This document shows positions 44,563 to 54,258 of a DNA stretch of 64,000 bases, piece by piece. The notes below the pieces were generated by a model. That model saw only the letters and a list, made by a program, of their open reading frames with translations, did not search any database and was not told where the DNA came from. Within the stretch, counting starts at the first letter, position 1. Each line of letters opens with the position of its first letter. The position numbers and the translations under genes are program-made. This DNA comes from CAVTQY01 sp963736975 (GTDB lineage Bacteria; Pseudomonadota; Alphaproteobacteria; Acetobacterales; Acetobacteraceae): the NCBI GenBank assembly GCA_963736975.1, contig CAVTQY010000002.1, forward strand, positions 248,001 to 312,000, given 5' to 3'.

Positions 44563-46118
44563 AACACCGAGACGGCGGCTGCTCCGGCCGCGTCGCCACC
44601 TTCATTCAGGGCGAAGATCAGCACCCCGATGGTCTCGTTGCCCGGCGACCAGAGCAAGGCGGAGACGGTCAGCTCGCCGAAAGTGGTGAGCAGCACCAGG
44701 ATGCCCGCACCCGCCGCGGCCGGGGCCAGCATCGGCGCCATGACGGAGGCCAGTCGGCGCAAGAACCCGGCGCCCTGGGCACGCGCCGCCTCGTCCACCA
44801 CCGGATCGAGCCCGGCCAGTGCCGCCGCGACCGGCCGCAGCCCGAGCGGCAGGAACCGCGGGATATAGGCGAGCAGCATGATCCACGGGGTGCCGTAGAG
44901 CGACGCACGGAGCAATGGCAGCGGCGCGAGATAGAGCAGGATCATCCCGATCGCCAGTGCGATGCCGGGCAGCGCGTAGGGTGCATCGATCGCCGGGTCG
45001 AGCGTGTGGAAGAGCCAGCCCAGCCAGCGCCCGCTCCAGCCGCGCAGCACGGCAAGGGGGACGACCAACAGGCTCACGGCGAGGGCCGCGGCGGCCGCCA
45101 GCCAGGCGGAGGTGGCGAAGGAATCCATCGTTTCCTGTCGGGCCAGCACAGCGGCGTAGTGGCCGAGCGTCGCGGTAGTCGGGCGCAGCGGCACGCCATA
45201 GGCGCGGCTCAGCGATGTCGCCACCAGTGAGGCAAGCGGCAGGAACACCGTCAGCACCGCGAGCGCCAGCAATGCGGCGGACAAGGCGAAGCGCCACGGT
45301 CCGAGCGCTATGCGAGAACCGAGAGCCCGGGACTCCCCGACGGGCGGGGCGTGGAGGCGGCGCGCCATGAGCGCGGTCGCCAACGCCGCCAATGCCGCGA
45401 CGGCCGCGAGGCACAACGCCATCGCCGCGGCGTCCGGGAGCGCCGAAATGCCGAAGCCGCTAAGCCGCTGGTAGATCAATACAGCCAGCGTGGGGTAGCG
45501 CGCCGGGATGCCGATCATCGCCGGGATGCCGAAGCTGCCGAGGCAGGCCAGGGTGGACAGACCGAACCCTGCCGCCAAGCCTGGGCTCGCCAGCGGCAGC
45601 ACAATTCGGCCGAGCAGCCGAGGCAAGTGCGCCCCGTCCGCCCGGGCGGCCTCGATCAGCTCGGTCGGGATGGCGGCCAGGGTGGCGCGAACGGTGAGGA
45701 ACACGATCGGCATGTGCTCGACCCCGAGCAACAGGATGATCCCGCCAGCGGAGAACAGCGCGGCGTCGGCTCGGGCGAACGGCAGCAGCCCGCCTGACGA
45801 GGTCATCTGCATCCAGGCCAGGGCGATGATCTGGGCGGGGATCAACAGCGGCAGCAAAGCGGCGGAGGCGAGCAGCCGGCGCGCCGGGATGTCGGTCAAC
45901 GTCACGGCAAGCGCGTAGGCGCCGCCCAGACTCAGTGCGACGGCGCTGCCGCCCAGGCTGGTGACGACAGAGCGGAGCAGGGCGCGGGACAGGGATGGGG
46001 AAGTAAGCACGCCGCTCGCGTGCCATGCCTCGACCGCGAGCCGCGCCATCGGCAGCAGGCTGAGCCAACAAATCAATGCAGCCACGCCGAGGCCCAGCCA
46101 AGCCTCGGCGCGCGGCAT
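44478..46118 (-). CDS. ABC transporter permease (FbpB-like, two-domain)
   Basis: About 546 residues from ATG 46118, preceded by GGAGG located inside the end of the binding-protein gene. Two fused permease halves, each with an EAA-type loop (IEAARADGAHLPRLLGRIVL and VDEAARAQGAGFLRRLASVM) and six or so TM segments. This duplicated layout is typical of Fe(III), thiamine and 2-aminoethylphosphonate importers. Substrate not determined. Confidence 0.9.
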   Translation of the reverse strand: MPRAEAWLGLGVAALICWLSLLPMARLAVEAWHASGVLTSPSLSRALLRSVVTSLGGSAVALSLGGAYALAVTLTDIPARRLLASAALLPLLIPAQIIALAWMQMTSSGGLLPFARADAALFSAGGIILLLGVEHMPIVFLTVRATLAAIPTELIEAARADGAHLPRLLGRIVLPLASPGLAAGFGLSTLACLGSFGIPAMIGIPARYPTLAVLIYQRLSGFGISALPDAAAMALCLAAVAALAALATALMARRLHAPPVGESRALGSRIALGPWRFALSAALLALAVLTVFLPLASLVATSLSRAYGVPLRPTTATLGHYAAVLARQETMDSFATSAWLAAAAALAVSLLVVPLAVLRGWSGRWLGWLFHTLDPAIDAPYALPGIALAIGMILLYLAPLPLLRASLYGTPWIMLLAYIPRFLPLGLRPVAAALAGLDPVVDEAARAQGAGFLRRLASVMAPMLAPAAAGAGILVLLTTFGELTVSALLWSPGNETIGVLIFALNEGGDAAGAAAVSVLCLLAVFAVVGLATLLPASARKVLPWSV

Positions 46119-46128
46119 CCGCAACGGG

Positions 46129-47105
46129 CTAGCCTCCGAAATCGCCGGCGAAATGGTGCAGATCGGCCTGCTCGTTCTGCATGATGGCAGCCATGGGCGG
46201 CGGCAGGATCTTGATCTGCGAGCGTGGCGGGAATCCCGGCGGGGCCGGGACATCCGCGCGCATCGGCAAATAGCCGCGCGAAGCAGCGAAGCGCTGCCCG
46301 GCAGCGGACAGCAGGAAATCGACGAACGCCTTGGCGGCCGGGACGTTGTGTGCGCTGGCCAGGATCGCGACCGGTTCGGTGACCACAGTCACGCCGTTCC
46401 GCGGGAAGACGAAGTTGACGGGCGAGCCGGCCGCCTTGGCATTCAGCGCCATGAAATCCACCAGGACGCCATACTGTTTCTGCCCGCCGGCAACCTCCGT
46501 GAGGACCTGTCCGTTGCCCGCAACCGCGACCGCGCCATTCTGCGCGAGCGCATGGAAATAGGGCAGGCCGAGATCCGGGAGCGCGGCGAGCGTGCCCATG
46601 AAGATTGCCGCCGCGCCACTGTAGAGCGGGCTCGGCAGGACCACCTGGTTGCGCGCGTTCTTATCCAGAAGGTCGTGCCAGCCTTGCGGCGGCTTGGCAC
46701 CATCATGATAGACGATGCCGGTGGTGATGAATTTCGTGCCGAAATAGGTGCGGTCGGGATCGTAGGAGGCGGGGGGCAGGCCCGCGACATCCGCCTGCGG
46801 ATAGGGCATCAGCCGGTGTTGCGTTTCAGCCGTTCCATCGTGATCGCATCGGCGATCAACAGCACGTCCGGGCGCGGGGCGCCGGCGGCGAATTCGGTGT
46901 CCAACCGCGTCATGAGTTGCGTCGTGCCGTCGCGGATGAATGCCACCTGGATATTCGGCGCGGTCTTCCGGAATGCGGCGATGGTAGCCTCGGCGTCCTG
47001 CGGCGGCTCCGATGTGTAGAGCATCATGCTGCCGGATGGCGTTTGCGCCGTCGCCGGGCTGGCGAGGGCGAGCAGTGCAAGCGCCGCGATTAGGAGCCGA
47101 GCCAT
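46129..47105 (-). pseudogene. Periplasmic binding protein of the iron-type ABC importer, frameshifted
   Basis: ATG 47105 starts a signal peptide (MARLLIAALALLALASPATA) and the N-lobe of a family-1/Fe(III)-type solute-binding protein (MMLYTSEPPQDAEATIAAFR, FAAGAPRPDVLLIADAITME). At about 46811 one base is missing (ACACCGGCTGATG) and a TGA is met. The other frame carries on with LMPYPQADVAGLPPASYDPD, YFGTKFITTGIVYHD, PLYSGAAAIFMGTLAALPDL and the C-lobe to DLHHFAGDFGG at 46129. The operon order binding protein, permease, ATPase is standard. Confidence 0.8.
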
Positions 47106-47217
47106 TCGTCTCTCCGGGTTGCCTCGCCGGGCAACCGATCAAGCCGCTCCCCTGCTGTCAATCGCGGGTCGATGATAGGTAAGTCTTTGGCTGTCGGGCC
47201 GGTGGGAGGGCAGGGGA

Positions 47218-48309
47218 TTGAAGTTCGGGTTGATGACGCAGATCCAGATGCCGCGCCCCTGGCCGGATGGCGCCGAGCCTCTCGCCTATGCGCACATGCT
47301 GGAACAGGCGGAAGCCGCGGAGGGCGCGGGCTTCGAGTATTTCTGGATCACCGAGCAGCATTTCTTCCTGGAGATCGGCCATAGTCCGTGCCCCGACATG
47401 TTGCTGGCAGCCGTGAGCCAGCGCACGCGGCGCATCCGGCTGGGCTTCGCTGTGGTGCTGATGACCGTGAACCACCCGTTCGCGATCGCCGAGCGGATCG
47501 CCACGCTGGATGTGCTGAGCGGCGGCCGGGTGGAGTTCGGCATGGGGCGCGGGTCCACGCCGTATATGGTCGAAGGCTTCGGTGTCGATCCGGCGGAGGG
47601 GCGGGAGATTGCGCGGGAAGCGACCGAAGCCGTGCTGCGGATGTTCGAACGCGATCCGTTCCCCGGCTACAAGGGGCGCTACTTCGACCTGCCGGCGCGG
47701 CATGTTTTGCCACGGATAGTACAGCGGCCGCATCCGCCGCTGTGGATCGCGGCGTCGAATTTCGAAACGTATGAACACGCGGCGCGGCTGGGCGTGGGCG
47801 TGATCGGGGTGACGCGCAACTCGGTGAGCGAGAGCCGGAAGGTGATCGCCCGCTACCGCGAGCGCATCCGCGGCGACCGGAGCGGGTTCATCGGCAAGCA
47901 TCCGAACGAGCATGCGGCGGCCTTTGCGCTGGCCTGTGTGCATGAGGACGATCGGGTGGGGCGGGATGTCGCCTGTGCGGCGGCTCGTTGGTACAACGGG
48001 GACAATGATGCCGAGCTGAACCATGTGCGGTTCGCGACGGCGGGCGGACTGGAGGCGGTGCGGGCGAAATTCCGCAGCCGCAGCAATGACGAGCTGATCG
48101 AGGACGGCATGGCGATCGGCGGCAACCCCGATACGGTGTGCCGCGCCGTGGAGAAATGGGCGGAAGCCGGGCTGGACCAGATGATTTTCGTGCTGCAGGC
48201 GGGGCGGACCGGGCATGATCAGGTGATGCGCTCGATCGAGCTGATCGGGCAGCACGTGATGCCGCGTTTCACCGCGCGGGAGACGGCGGAGCGGCATGTC
48301 GAAGCATGA
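47218..48309 (+). CDS. LLM-class flavin-dependent oxidoreductase (luciferase-like)
   Basis: 363 residues. TTG 47218 is chosen because MKFGLMTQIQMPRPWPDG is the normal N-terminus of the family and GGGAGGGCAGGGGA precedes it. A bacterial-luciferase-like TIM barrel is indicated by FEYFWITEQHFFLEIGHSPC, SQRTRRIRLGFAVVLMTVNH, HPFAIAERIATLDVLSGGRV and RPHPPLWIAASNFET. These FMNH2/F420-dependent monooxygenases oxidise or cleave small organics. Its 3' end overlaps the next gene by 14 bp. Confidence 0.9.
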   Translation: MKFGLMTQIQMPRPWPDGAEPLAYAHMLEQAEAAEGAGFEYFWITEQHFFLEIGHSPCPDMLLAAVSQRTRRIRLGFAVVLMTVNHPFAIAERIATLDVLSGGRVEFGMGRGSTPYMVEGFGVDPAEGREIAREATEAVLRMFERDPFPGYKGRYFDLPARHVLPRIVQRPHPPLWIAASNFETYEHAARLGVGVIGVTRNSVSESRKVIARYRERIRGDRSGFIGKHPNEHAAAFALACVHEDDRVGRDVACAAARWYNGDNDAELNHVRFATAGGLEAVRAKFRSRSNDELIEDGMAIGGNPDTVCRAVEKWAEAGLDQMIFVLQAGRTGHDQVMRSIELIGQHVMPRFTARETAERHVEA

Positions 48310-49456
48310 TTTCACGGCTGACGAATTCGCCTCGCGGTTGGCGCGGGGACGGGCGGCGATCGGCGCGGCAGGGCTCGACTGGCTGTTGCTGTTTCATCCG
48401 GTCTCGATCCATTGGCTGACCGGGGCGGACACCAAGAGCTACACGTCGTTTCAGTGTCTGCCGGTTTCGGCGAAACCGGGCCCGCTGGTGATGTTCAGTC
48501 GGGAGATGGATCGCAACGAATTCCTCGATGACACAGTCATCGATGAGTTCCGCGGCTGGAACGGGCGCGAGCCGGAAGACCCGATGGCGGCCTTCGCCCA
48601 ATTCGCCGAGGATCTCGGGGTGCCCCGCGGGCGTGTGGGGATGGAGGTGCCGGCCTTCTATCTGCATCCGCTGCACTACGTGCAGATCAAGGCAATGCTC
48701 GGCGAGGCGCTGGTCGCCGAGCCCAGTAACCTGGTGCATGACCTCAAGATGGTGAAATCGCCGCAGGAGTTGGAATACCACCGGCGGTCGGCTGCCATCG
48801 TTGCCAATGCAATGAGTGCGCTGCTCGGAGCGGTGGCGGAAGGCCGCACGGAGCTGGAGCTAGCGGCCGAGGCGTATCACGTGCTGCTGAAATCCGGCAG
48901 CGGCTTGCCGGCCAGCACAATGAACCTGGTGACCGGAGAGCGCAGTTGCTTCGTGCTTGGTGCGCCGACCGCGCGGCGGCAACGGCGCGGCGATCCCGGC
49001 CATGTCGAAGTGGGCGCGGCCTACCGGCGCTACACCTCGACGGCGGGCCGGACCTGGAGCCTGGGCGAACCCTCGGCGCGGTTGCGCGCGCTGCACGACG
49101 TGATCCGCGCCGCATCGGATGCGTGCATGGCGGCGATGCGCGACGGCGTACCGGCGACCCTGCCGCACGAGGCGGCGAAACGGGTGATCGCCGAGGCCGG
49201 GCTCGACCGCTACCGCCAGCACACCAGTGGCTACGGCATGGCACCGGGTTTTCCGCCAAGCTGGGGCGAGCCGGTGAACATGTTCGGCGGCAACCCGTAC
49301 ACGCTGCGCGCGGGCATGGTGGTCTCGGTCGAGCCGGCGGTGTTCATCCGCGAGGAGAAACTGGGCGTGCGGATGATCGACAATGTGCTGGTGGCCGAGT
49401 CCGGCTTCGAGCTGCTGTCGCGCACGCCGCGCGAGCTGGTGGTGATCGAGCAATGA
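48296..49456 (+). CDS. M24-fold (creatinase/aminopeptidase-like) protein lacking most metal ligands
   Basis: 386 residues with the two-domain creatinase/aminopeptidase-P architecture. The five metal ligands of M24 peptidases (D, D, H, E, E) are largely replaced. The first Asp pair region reads VEVGAAYRRYTSTAGRTW (Glu, and no second Asp), the usual GHGIG reads SGYGMAPGF, and the last Glu is Asp in GVRMIDNVLV. Only the Glu in VSVEPAVF is kept. It should therefore act like creatinase or ectoine-hydrolase-type members, which work without metal, on a small C-N substrate. It sits between an LLM oxidoreductase and an aminotransferase with overlapping ends, so all three probably form one pathway. Confidence 0.85.
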   Translation: MSKHDFTADEFASRLARGRAAIGAAGLDWLLLFHPVSIHWLTGADTKSYTSFQCLPVSAKPGPLVMFSREMDRNEFLDDTVIDEFRGWNGREPEDPMAAFAQFAEDLGVPRGRVGMEVPAFYLHPLHYVQIKAMLGEALVAEPSNLVHDLKMVKSPQELEYHRRSAAIVANAMSALLGAVAEGRTELELAAEAYHVLLKSGSGLPASTMNLVTGERSCFVLGAPTARRQRRGDPGHVEVGAAYRRYTSTAGRTWSLGEPSARLRALHDVIRAASDACMAAMRDGVPATLPHEAAKRVIAEAGLDRYRQHTSGYGMAPGFPPSWGEPVNMFGGNPYTLRAGMVVSVEPAVFIREEKLGVRMIDNVLVAESGFELLSRTPRELVVIEQ

Positions 49457-50655
49457 GCAAGATCATCGCCGAGAGATTGGACCGCATCAGCGCGAGCCAG
49501 ACGATCGCCATGCGCCAGCGCGCCGCGGCGATGAAGCGGGCGGGGATGGATGTGCTTGCGGTCTCCTCCGGCGAGCCGGATTTCCCGACACCGCGGCATA
49601 TCTGCGAGGCGGCAATCCGGGCGATCGAGGCGGGGGAGACGCGCTACACGGATGTTGCGGGCACGGCGGCGCTGCGCCAGGCGGTGGCGGCGAAATTCCT
49701 GCGCGATTCGGGTGTGGAGTATGCGTTGGAAGAGGTGATTGTCTCCAGCGGCGCCAAGCAGGTGATCTTCAACGCCATGCTGTCCACCTTGGACGCCGGG
49801 GACGAGGTGGTTATTCCAACGCCCACCTGGGTGAGTTACCCGGATATCGCGGCGCTGGCCGGCGGCCGGCCGGTGCTGGTGGGCTGTGCAGCGGAAGACG
49901 GGTTCAAGTTGCGGGCGGCGGCGTTGGAGGCGGCGATCACGCCGCGGACCAAGTGGTTCGTGCTGAACAATCCCTGCAACCCGACAGGCGCAGTCTATAC
50001 GGCGGAGGAGCTGCGGCCGCTCTGCGAGGTGCTGCTGGGCCATCCCGATATCTGGGTGCTGACAGACGACATTTACGAGAAGCTCGCTTACGGCGTGCGG
50101 CCGGCGACGATCGTGGAAGTCGAGAAGCGGCTGAAGGCGCGCACGGTCACTCTCGGCGGATGCAGCAAGTCCTATGCGATGACGGGCTGGCGGATTGGTT
50201 TTGCCGGCGCGCCGGTGCCGCTGATCCGGGCGATGGACAAGTTGCAGAGCCAGTCAACTTCCAACGCCTCGTCCGTAAGCCAGGCGGCGGCGGTTGCGGC
50301 GCTGACCGGGCCGCAGGATGCTATCGGGGCGATGGTCGCGGCGTACCGGGACCGGCGGAACATGGTTGTGGACATGCTGAACGGTGCGCCCGGTCTCGAT
50401 TGCCACCGGCCGGACGGGGCGTTCTATGTATTTCCATCGATCCGCGGCTGTCTGGGCAATGTCACGCCGAGCGGGGTGCGGATCGATGATGACGGGGCTT
50501 TTGTGCTGGCATTGCTGGAGGAAGCCGGCGTGGCGACGGTGCATGGCGGCGCTTTCCTGGCGCCCGGCCATTTTCGCCTCAGCTACGCGGCGGATACCGA
50601 GAAGCTGCGGGCGGCGTGCCGACGCATCCAGGGGTTCTGCGCTTCGCTGCGCTAG
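49453..50655 (+). CDS. Class I/II aminotransferase (aspartate-aminotransferase-like)
   Basis: 400 residues, ATG overlapping the previous stop (ATGA). Fold-type I PLP enzyme of the subgroup I-gamma: SGEPDFPTPRHICEAAIRAI, YTDVAGTAALRQAVAAKFL, LNNPCNPTGAVYTAEEL, LTDDIYEKLAYG and the PLP-lysine in GGCSKSYAMTGWRIGFAG. The C-terminal Arg binding the carboxylate is in FRLSYAADTEK. It transaminates an amino acid that may come from the neighbouring hydrolase. Confidence 0.92.
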   Translation: MSKIIAERLDRISASQTIAMRQRAAAMKRAGMDVLAVSSGEPDFPTPRHICEAAIRAIEAGETRYTDVAGTAALRQAVAAKFLRDSGVEYALEEVIVSSGAKQVIFNAMLSTLDAGDEVVIPTPTWVSYPDIAALAGGRPVLVGCAAEDGFKLRAAALEAAITPRTKWFVLNNPCNPTGAVYTAEELRPLCEVLLGHPDIWVLTDDIYEKLAYGVRPATIVEVEKRLKARTVTLGGCSKSYAMTGWRIGFAGAPVPLIRAMDKLQSQSTSNASSVSQAAAVAALTGPQDAIGAMVAAYRDRRNMVVDMLNGAPGLDCHRPDGAFYVFPSIRGCLGNVTPSGVRIDDDGAFVLALLEEAGVATVHGGAFLAPGHFRLSYAADTEKLRAACRRIQGFCASLR

Positions 50656-50709
50656 CAGGGTACGGGCACCGGCCTGGGCCATTGGCTATCGCCGCGCTAC
50701 CCTGGCGCG

Positions 50710-52242
50710 GTGAACGTCACCGTCGTTACCCCTGGCCACGCCACGCTCGCTGACTGGCGCCGCATCTATCGCGGCGCTGCAGTTACGCTCGACCCTGTCT
50801 GCTGGCCCGCCATCACCGGCAGCGCGGAGGTGGTTGCCGGCATCGTCGCCCGCGGCGATCCCGTCTATGGCATCAACACCGGTTTCGGGAAGCTCGCCAG
50901 CATCCGGATCGGCGCCGCCGATCTTGCGCAGCTCCAGCGTAACCTCGTGCTATCGCACGCCGCCGGCGTCGGCGAGCCAACGCCGGCGTCCATCATCCGC
51001 CTGATGCTGGCGCTAAAGCTCGCCAGCCTTGCTCAGGGCGCCTCCGGGGTGCGCCCGGACACCGTCGGTTTGCTGGAAGCCATGCTGGCGCGCGACCTGC
51101 TGCCCGTGGTGCCTTGCCAAGGCTCGGTCGGCGCCTCCGGCGATCTCGCACCGCTCGCCCATATGACCACCGCGATGTTGGGTGTCGGCGAGATCATGCA
51201 CCAGGGCCGTCGGCTCCCTGCTGACACTGCGCTGGCGCAAGCCAGTTTGGCGCCCCTGACGCTCGGTCCGAAAGAAGGCCTCGCCCTGCTCAACGGCACG
51301 CAATTCTCTACTGCCTATGCACTCGCCGGCCTGTTCGCTGCCGAAACGTTGGTGCAGGCGGCCCTGATCACCGGTGCGCTGTCCACCGACGCGGCGCGCG
51401 GTTCCGATACGCCGTTCAACCCGCGCATCCAGGTGCTGCGCGGCCATCGCGGCCAGATCGAGGTCGCCGACGGGTTGCGCGCGCTGATGGCCGGCAGTGC
51501 GATCCGTGCCTCGCATCTGCTCGGCGACGAGCGCCTGCAGGATCCCTACTGCCTGCGCTGCCAGCCGCAGGTGATGGGCGCTGTGCTCGACCTGTTGCGT
51601 CAGGCGGCGGCTACGCTCGCCACCGAGGCGAACGGCGTGTCCGACAACCCGCTGATCATCACCGAAAGCAACGAAGCGCTGTCCGGAGGCAATTTCCACG
51701 CGCAACCAGTTGCATTTGCTGCCGACATGATCGCGCTGGCGCTGTGTGAGATCGGCTCGCTCGCCGAACGCCGCATTTCCATGCTGATCGACCCGGTGTT
51801 GGCTGGCCTGCCGGCGTTCCTCACGCCCCGGCCAGGACTCAATTCCGGCTTCATGGTGGCGCAGGTCACCGCCGCCGCTCTGGTCGCCGAGAACCGCCAG
51901 CGCGCCACACCGGCCAGCGTCAATTCGATCCCCACGTCAGCCAACCAGGAGGATCACGTCTCGATGTCTGCCCATGCCGCGCGCCGCTTGTTGCCGATGG
52001 CGGAGAACACCGCTTCGGTGCTGGGCATCGAACTGCTCGCTGCCGCCCAGGGCTGCGACTTCCATGCGCCGCTGCGGTCGAGCGCCATCCTGGAACAGAT
52101 CCGCGCGCTGCTTCGCGCCACGATTCCCCAACTTGAGGATGATCGCCCCATGGCGCCCGACATTGCCCAAGCCACCGCCCTGGTCCGCACCGGCGCACTC
52201 GCCGAAGCCGCGCGTGACGTCGCGTTGCCACAGCTCGGCTGA
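50710..52242 (+). CDS. hutH: Histidine ammonia-lyase
   Basis: 510 residues from GTG 50710. The MIO-forming Ala-Ser-Gly is at 142-144 (CQGSVGASGDLAPLAHM), with further HAL blocks GINTGFGKLASIRI, QDPYCLRCQPQVMGAVLDLL, NGVSDNPLIITESNEALSGG and NSIPTSANQEDHVSMSAHAA. The retained QEDHVSM and RCQPQVMG stretches point to histidine, not phenylalanine or tyrosine. It converts histidine to urocanate and ammonia, feeding HutU 17 bp downstream. Confidence 0.95.
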   Translation: MNVTVVTPGHATLADWRRIYRGAAVTLDPVCWPAITGSAEVVAGIVARGDPVYGINTGFGKLASIRIGAADLAQLQRNLVLSHAAGVGEPTPASIIRLMLALKLASLAQGASGVRPDTVGLLEAMLARDLLPVVPCQGSVGASGDLAPLAHMTTAMLGVGEIMHQGRRLPADTALAQASLAPLTLGPKEGLALLNGTQFSTAYALAGLFAAETLVQAALITGALSTDAARGSDTPFNPRIQVLRGHRGQIEVADGLRALMAGSAIRASHLLGDERLQDPYCLRCQPQVMGAVLDLLRQAAATLATEANGVSDNPLIITESNEALSGGNFHAQPVAFAADMIALALCEIGSLAERRISMLIDPVLAGLPAFLTPRPGLNSGFMVAQVTAAALVAENRQRATPASVNSIPTSANQEDHVSMSAHAARRLLPMAENTASVLGIELLAAAQGCDFHAPLRSSAILEQIRALLRATIPQLEDDRPMAPDIAQATALVRTGALAEAARDVALPQLG

Positions 52243-52259
52243 AACCAACAGGAGGGCCG

Positions 52260-53927
52260 ATGCCCCCTATCCCCAACCAGCGCGTCATCCGCGCCCCGCG
52301 CGGCACTGCCATCAGCGCGAAATCCTGGCTGACCGAAGCGCCGCTGCGCATGTTGATGAACAATCTCGACCCCGAGGTCGCCGAACGTCCCGGCGACCTT
52401 GTCGTCTATGGTGGCATGGGCCGCGCCGCGCGCGACTGGGACAGTTTCGACCGCATCGTTTCGTCGCTGCGCCGCCTGGAAGCCGACCAGACACTGCTCG
52501 TGCAATCCGGCAAGCCGGTCGGCATTTTCCGCACCCACGCCGATGCACCGCGTGTGCTGATCGCCAATTCGAACCTGGTGCCGCACTGGGCCACCTGGGA
52601 GCATTTCAACGAACTCGACCGCAGGGGCCTGATGATGTACGGCCAGATGACGGCCGGTTCGTGGATTTACATCGGCAGCCAGGGTATCATCCAGGGCACA
52701 TACGAAACTTTCGCCGAGATTGGCCGGCGCCATTACAACAGCAGCCTCGCCGGGCGTTGGATTCTCACAGCCGGGCTGGGCGGGATGGGGGGTGCGCAAC
52801 CGCTGGCTGCCACCATGGCCGGCGCGTCACTGCTCGCCATCGAGTGCCAGGCCACGCGTATCGAGGCGCGGCTGCGCACCGGTTATCTCGACCATCAGGC
52901 GCGCGATCTCGACGAAGCGCTTGCCATCATCGACCGCGCCTGCCGCGAGCGGCAGCCGACCTCCGTCGGCCTGCTCGGCAACGCGGCGGATATCCTGCCG
53001 GACCTGCTGCGCCGCGGCGTGCGTCCGGACGTCGTCACCGACCAGACCTCGGCGCACGATCCGGGCAATGGATACTTGCCGAAAGGCTGGACCGTCGCCG
53101 AGTGGGAGCGTCGCCGCGAAGCCGTTCCGAAAGATGTAGCCGCCGCCGCTTCCGCCTCGGTCGCCGAGCACGTGCAGGCGATGCTTGGCTGGCACCGCAT
53201 GGGTGTGCCGACACTCGATTACGGCAACAACATCCGCCAGGTCGCCAAGGATGCCGGCGTCGCAGACGCCTTTGCCTTCCCGGGCTTTGTGCCGGCCTAT
53301 ATCCGCCCGCTGTTCTGTCGCGGCATCGGCCCCTTCCGCTGGGCTGCGCTGTCCGGCGACCCCGAGGACATCTACCGCACCGATGCGCGGGTGAAAGAGT
53401 TGCTGCCGAATCACGCCAGCCTGCATCACTGGCTCGACATGGCTCGGGAAAAAATTCGCTTCCAGGGCCTGCCGGCGCGCATCTGTTGGGTTGGCCTGGG
53501 CGAGCGGCACCTTCTTGGTCTCGCCTTCAACGAGATGGTGGCACGCGGCGAACTGAAAGCGCCGATCGTGATCGGTCGCGACCATCTCGATGCCGGCTCG
53601 GTGGCCTCGCCCAATCGCGAGACCGAGGCGATGCGCGACGGCTCCGACGCTGTTTCCGACTGGCCGATGCTGAACGCGCTGCTGAATTGCGCCTCGGGCG
53701 CCACCTGGGTTTCAATTCATCACGGCGGTGGCACGGGGATCGGCTATTCACAACACGCGGGCATGGTGATCGTCTGCGACGGCACGCCAGACGCGGCGCG
53801 TCGGCTCGAACGTGTCTTGTGGAATGATCCCGCTACGGGGGTTATGCGTCATGCCGATGCGGGGTACGAGGAGGCGCTGGCCTGTGCGCGGGAGTATCAG
53901 CTCGATTTGCCCGGAATTTTACACTGA
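52260..53927 (+). CDS. hutU: Urocanate hydratase
   Basis: 555 residues, full length. Family blocks: LRMLMNNLDPEVAERPGDLV, YGGMGRAARDWDSFDRIV, GQMTAGSWIYIGSQGIIQGT, GLGGMGGAQPLAATMAGA (NAD+ loop), DQTSAHDPGNGYLPKGW, the active-site Cys in RPLFCRGIGPFRW, and SIHHGGGTGIGYSQHAGMVI. It turns urocanate into imidazolonepropionate with NAD+ as electrophile. hutI, hutG/hutF and a HutC repressor are not in the window. Confidence 0.95.
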   Translation: MPPIPNQRVIRAPRGTAISAKSWLTEAPLRMLMNNLDPEVAERPGDLVVYGGMGRAARDWDSFDRIVSSLRRLEADQTLLVQSGKPVGIFRTHADAPRVLIANSNLVPHWATWEHFNELDRRGLMMYGQMTAGSWIYIGSQGIIQGTYETFAEIGRRHYNSSLAGRWILTAGLGGMGGAQPLAATMAGASLLAIECQATRIEARLRTGYLDHQARDLDEALAIIDRACRERQPTSVGLLGNAADILPDLLRRGVRPDVVTDQTSAHDPGNGYLPKGWTVAEWERRREAVPKDVAAAASASVAEHVQAMLGWHRMGVPTLDYGNNIRQVAKDAGVADAFAFPGFVPAYIRPLFCRGIGPFRWAALSGDPEDIYRTDARVKELLPNHASLHHWLDMAREKIRFQGLPARICWVGLGERHLLGLAFNEMVARGELKAPIVIGRDHLDAGSVASPNRETEAMRDGSDAVSDWPMLNALLNCASGATWVSIHHGGGTGIGYSQHAGMVIVCDGTPDAARRLERVLWNDPATGVMRHADAGYEEALACAREYQLDLPGILH

Positions 53928-54010
53928 ACGCCTGCTCCCCTTCCGCTGACCAACCTTGACCAAACGAGTTGAGCCGTCTATCTCCTGGTTCTCGGGATCG
54001 GAGAACGCCC

Positions 54011-54253
54011 TTGGAAACTGTCAATCTGTATGAGGCAAAGACGAACCTGTCGCGACTGGTCGAGCGCGCCGCCGCCGGAGAGGAATTCGTCATCGCCAAG
54101 GCCGGGCGTCCGCTTGCGCGTCTGGTGCCGCTTGGCAAGCAGCTCGGTCCGCGGCCGCTGGGCTTATTGGCGGGCCAGGTGCGTATCGCCGATGATTTCG
54201 ACGATCCGCTCCCGAGCTCGATCGCTGACGCGTTCGCAGGCAAAACGCCCTGA
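54011..54253 (+). CDS. Type II antitoxin, Phd/YefM family
   Basis: 80 residues from TTG 54011, which gives the conventional N-terminus (ETVNLYEAKTNLSRLVERAA); an upstream TTG at 53969 exists. The Phd/YefM DNA-binding fold is clear (FVIAKAGRPLARLVPLG), and a C-terminal tail (ADDFDDPLPSSIADAFAG) is typical for toxin binding. Overlaps or abuts the toxin gene, so both are co-translated and probably autoregulated. Confidence 0.85.
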   Translation: METVNLYEAKTNLSRLVERAAAGEEFVIAKAGRPLARLVPLGKQLGPRPLGLLAGQVRIADDFDDPLPSSIADAFAGKTP

Positions 54254-54258
54254 GGCTA

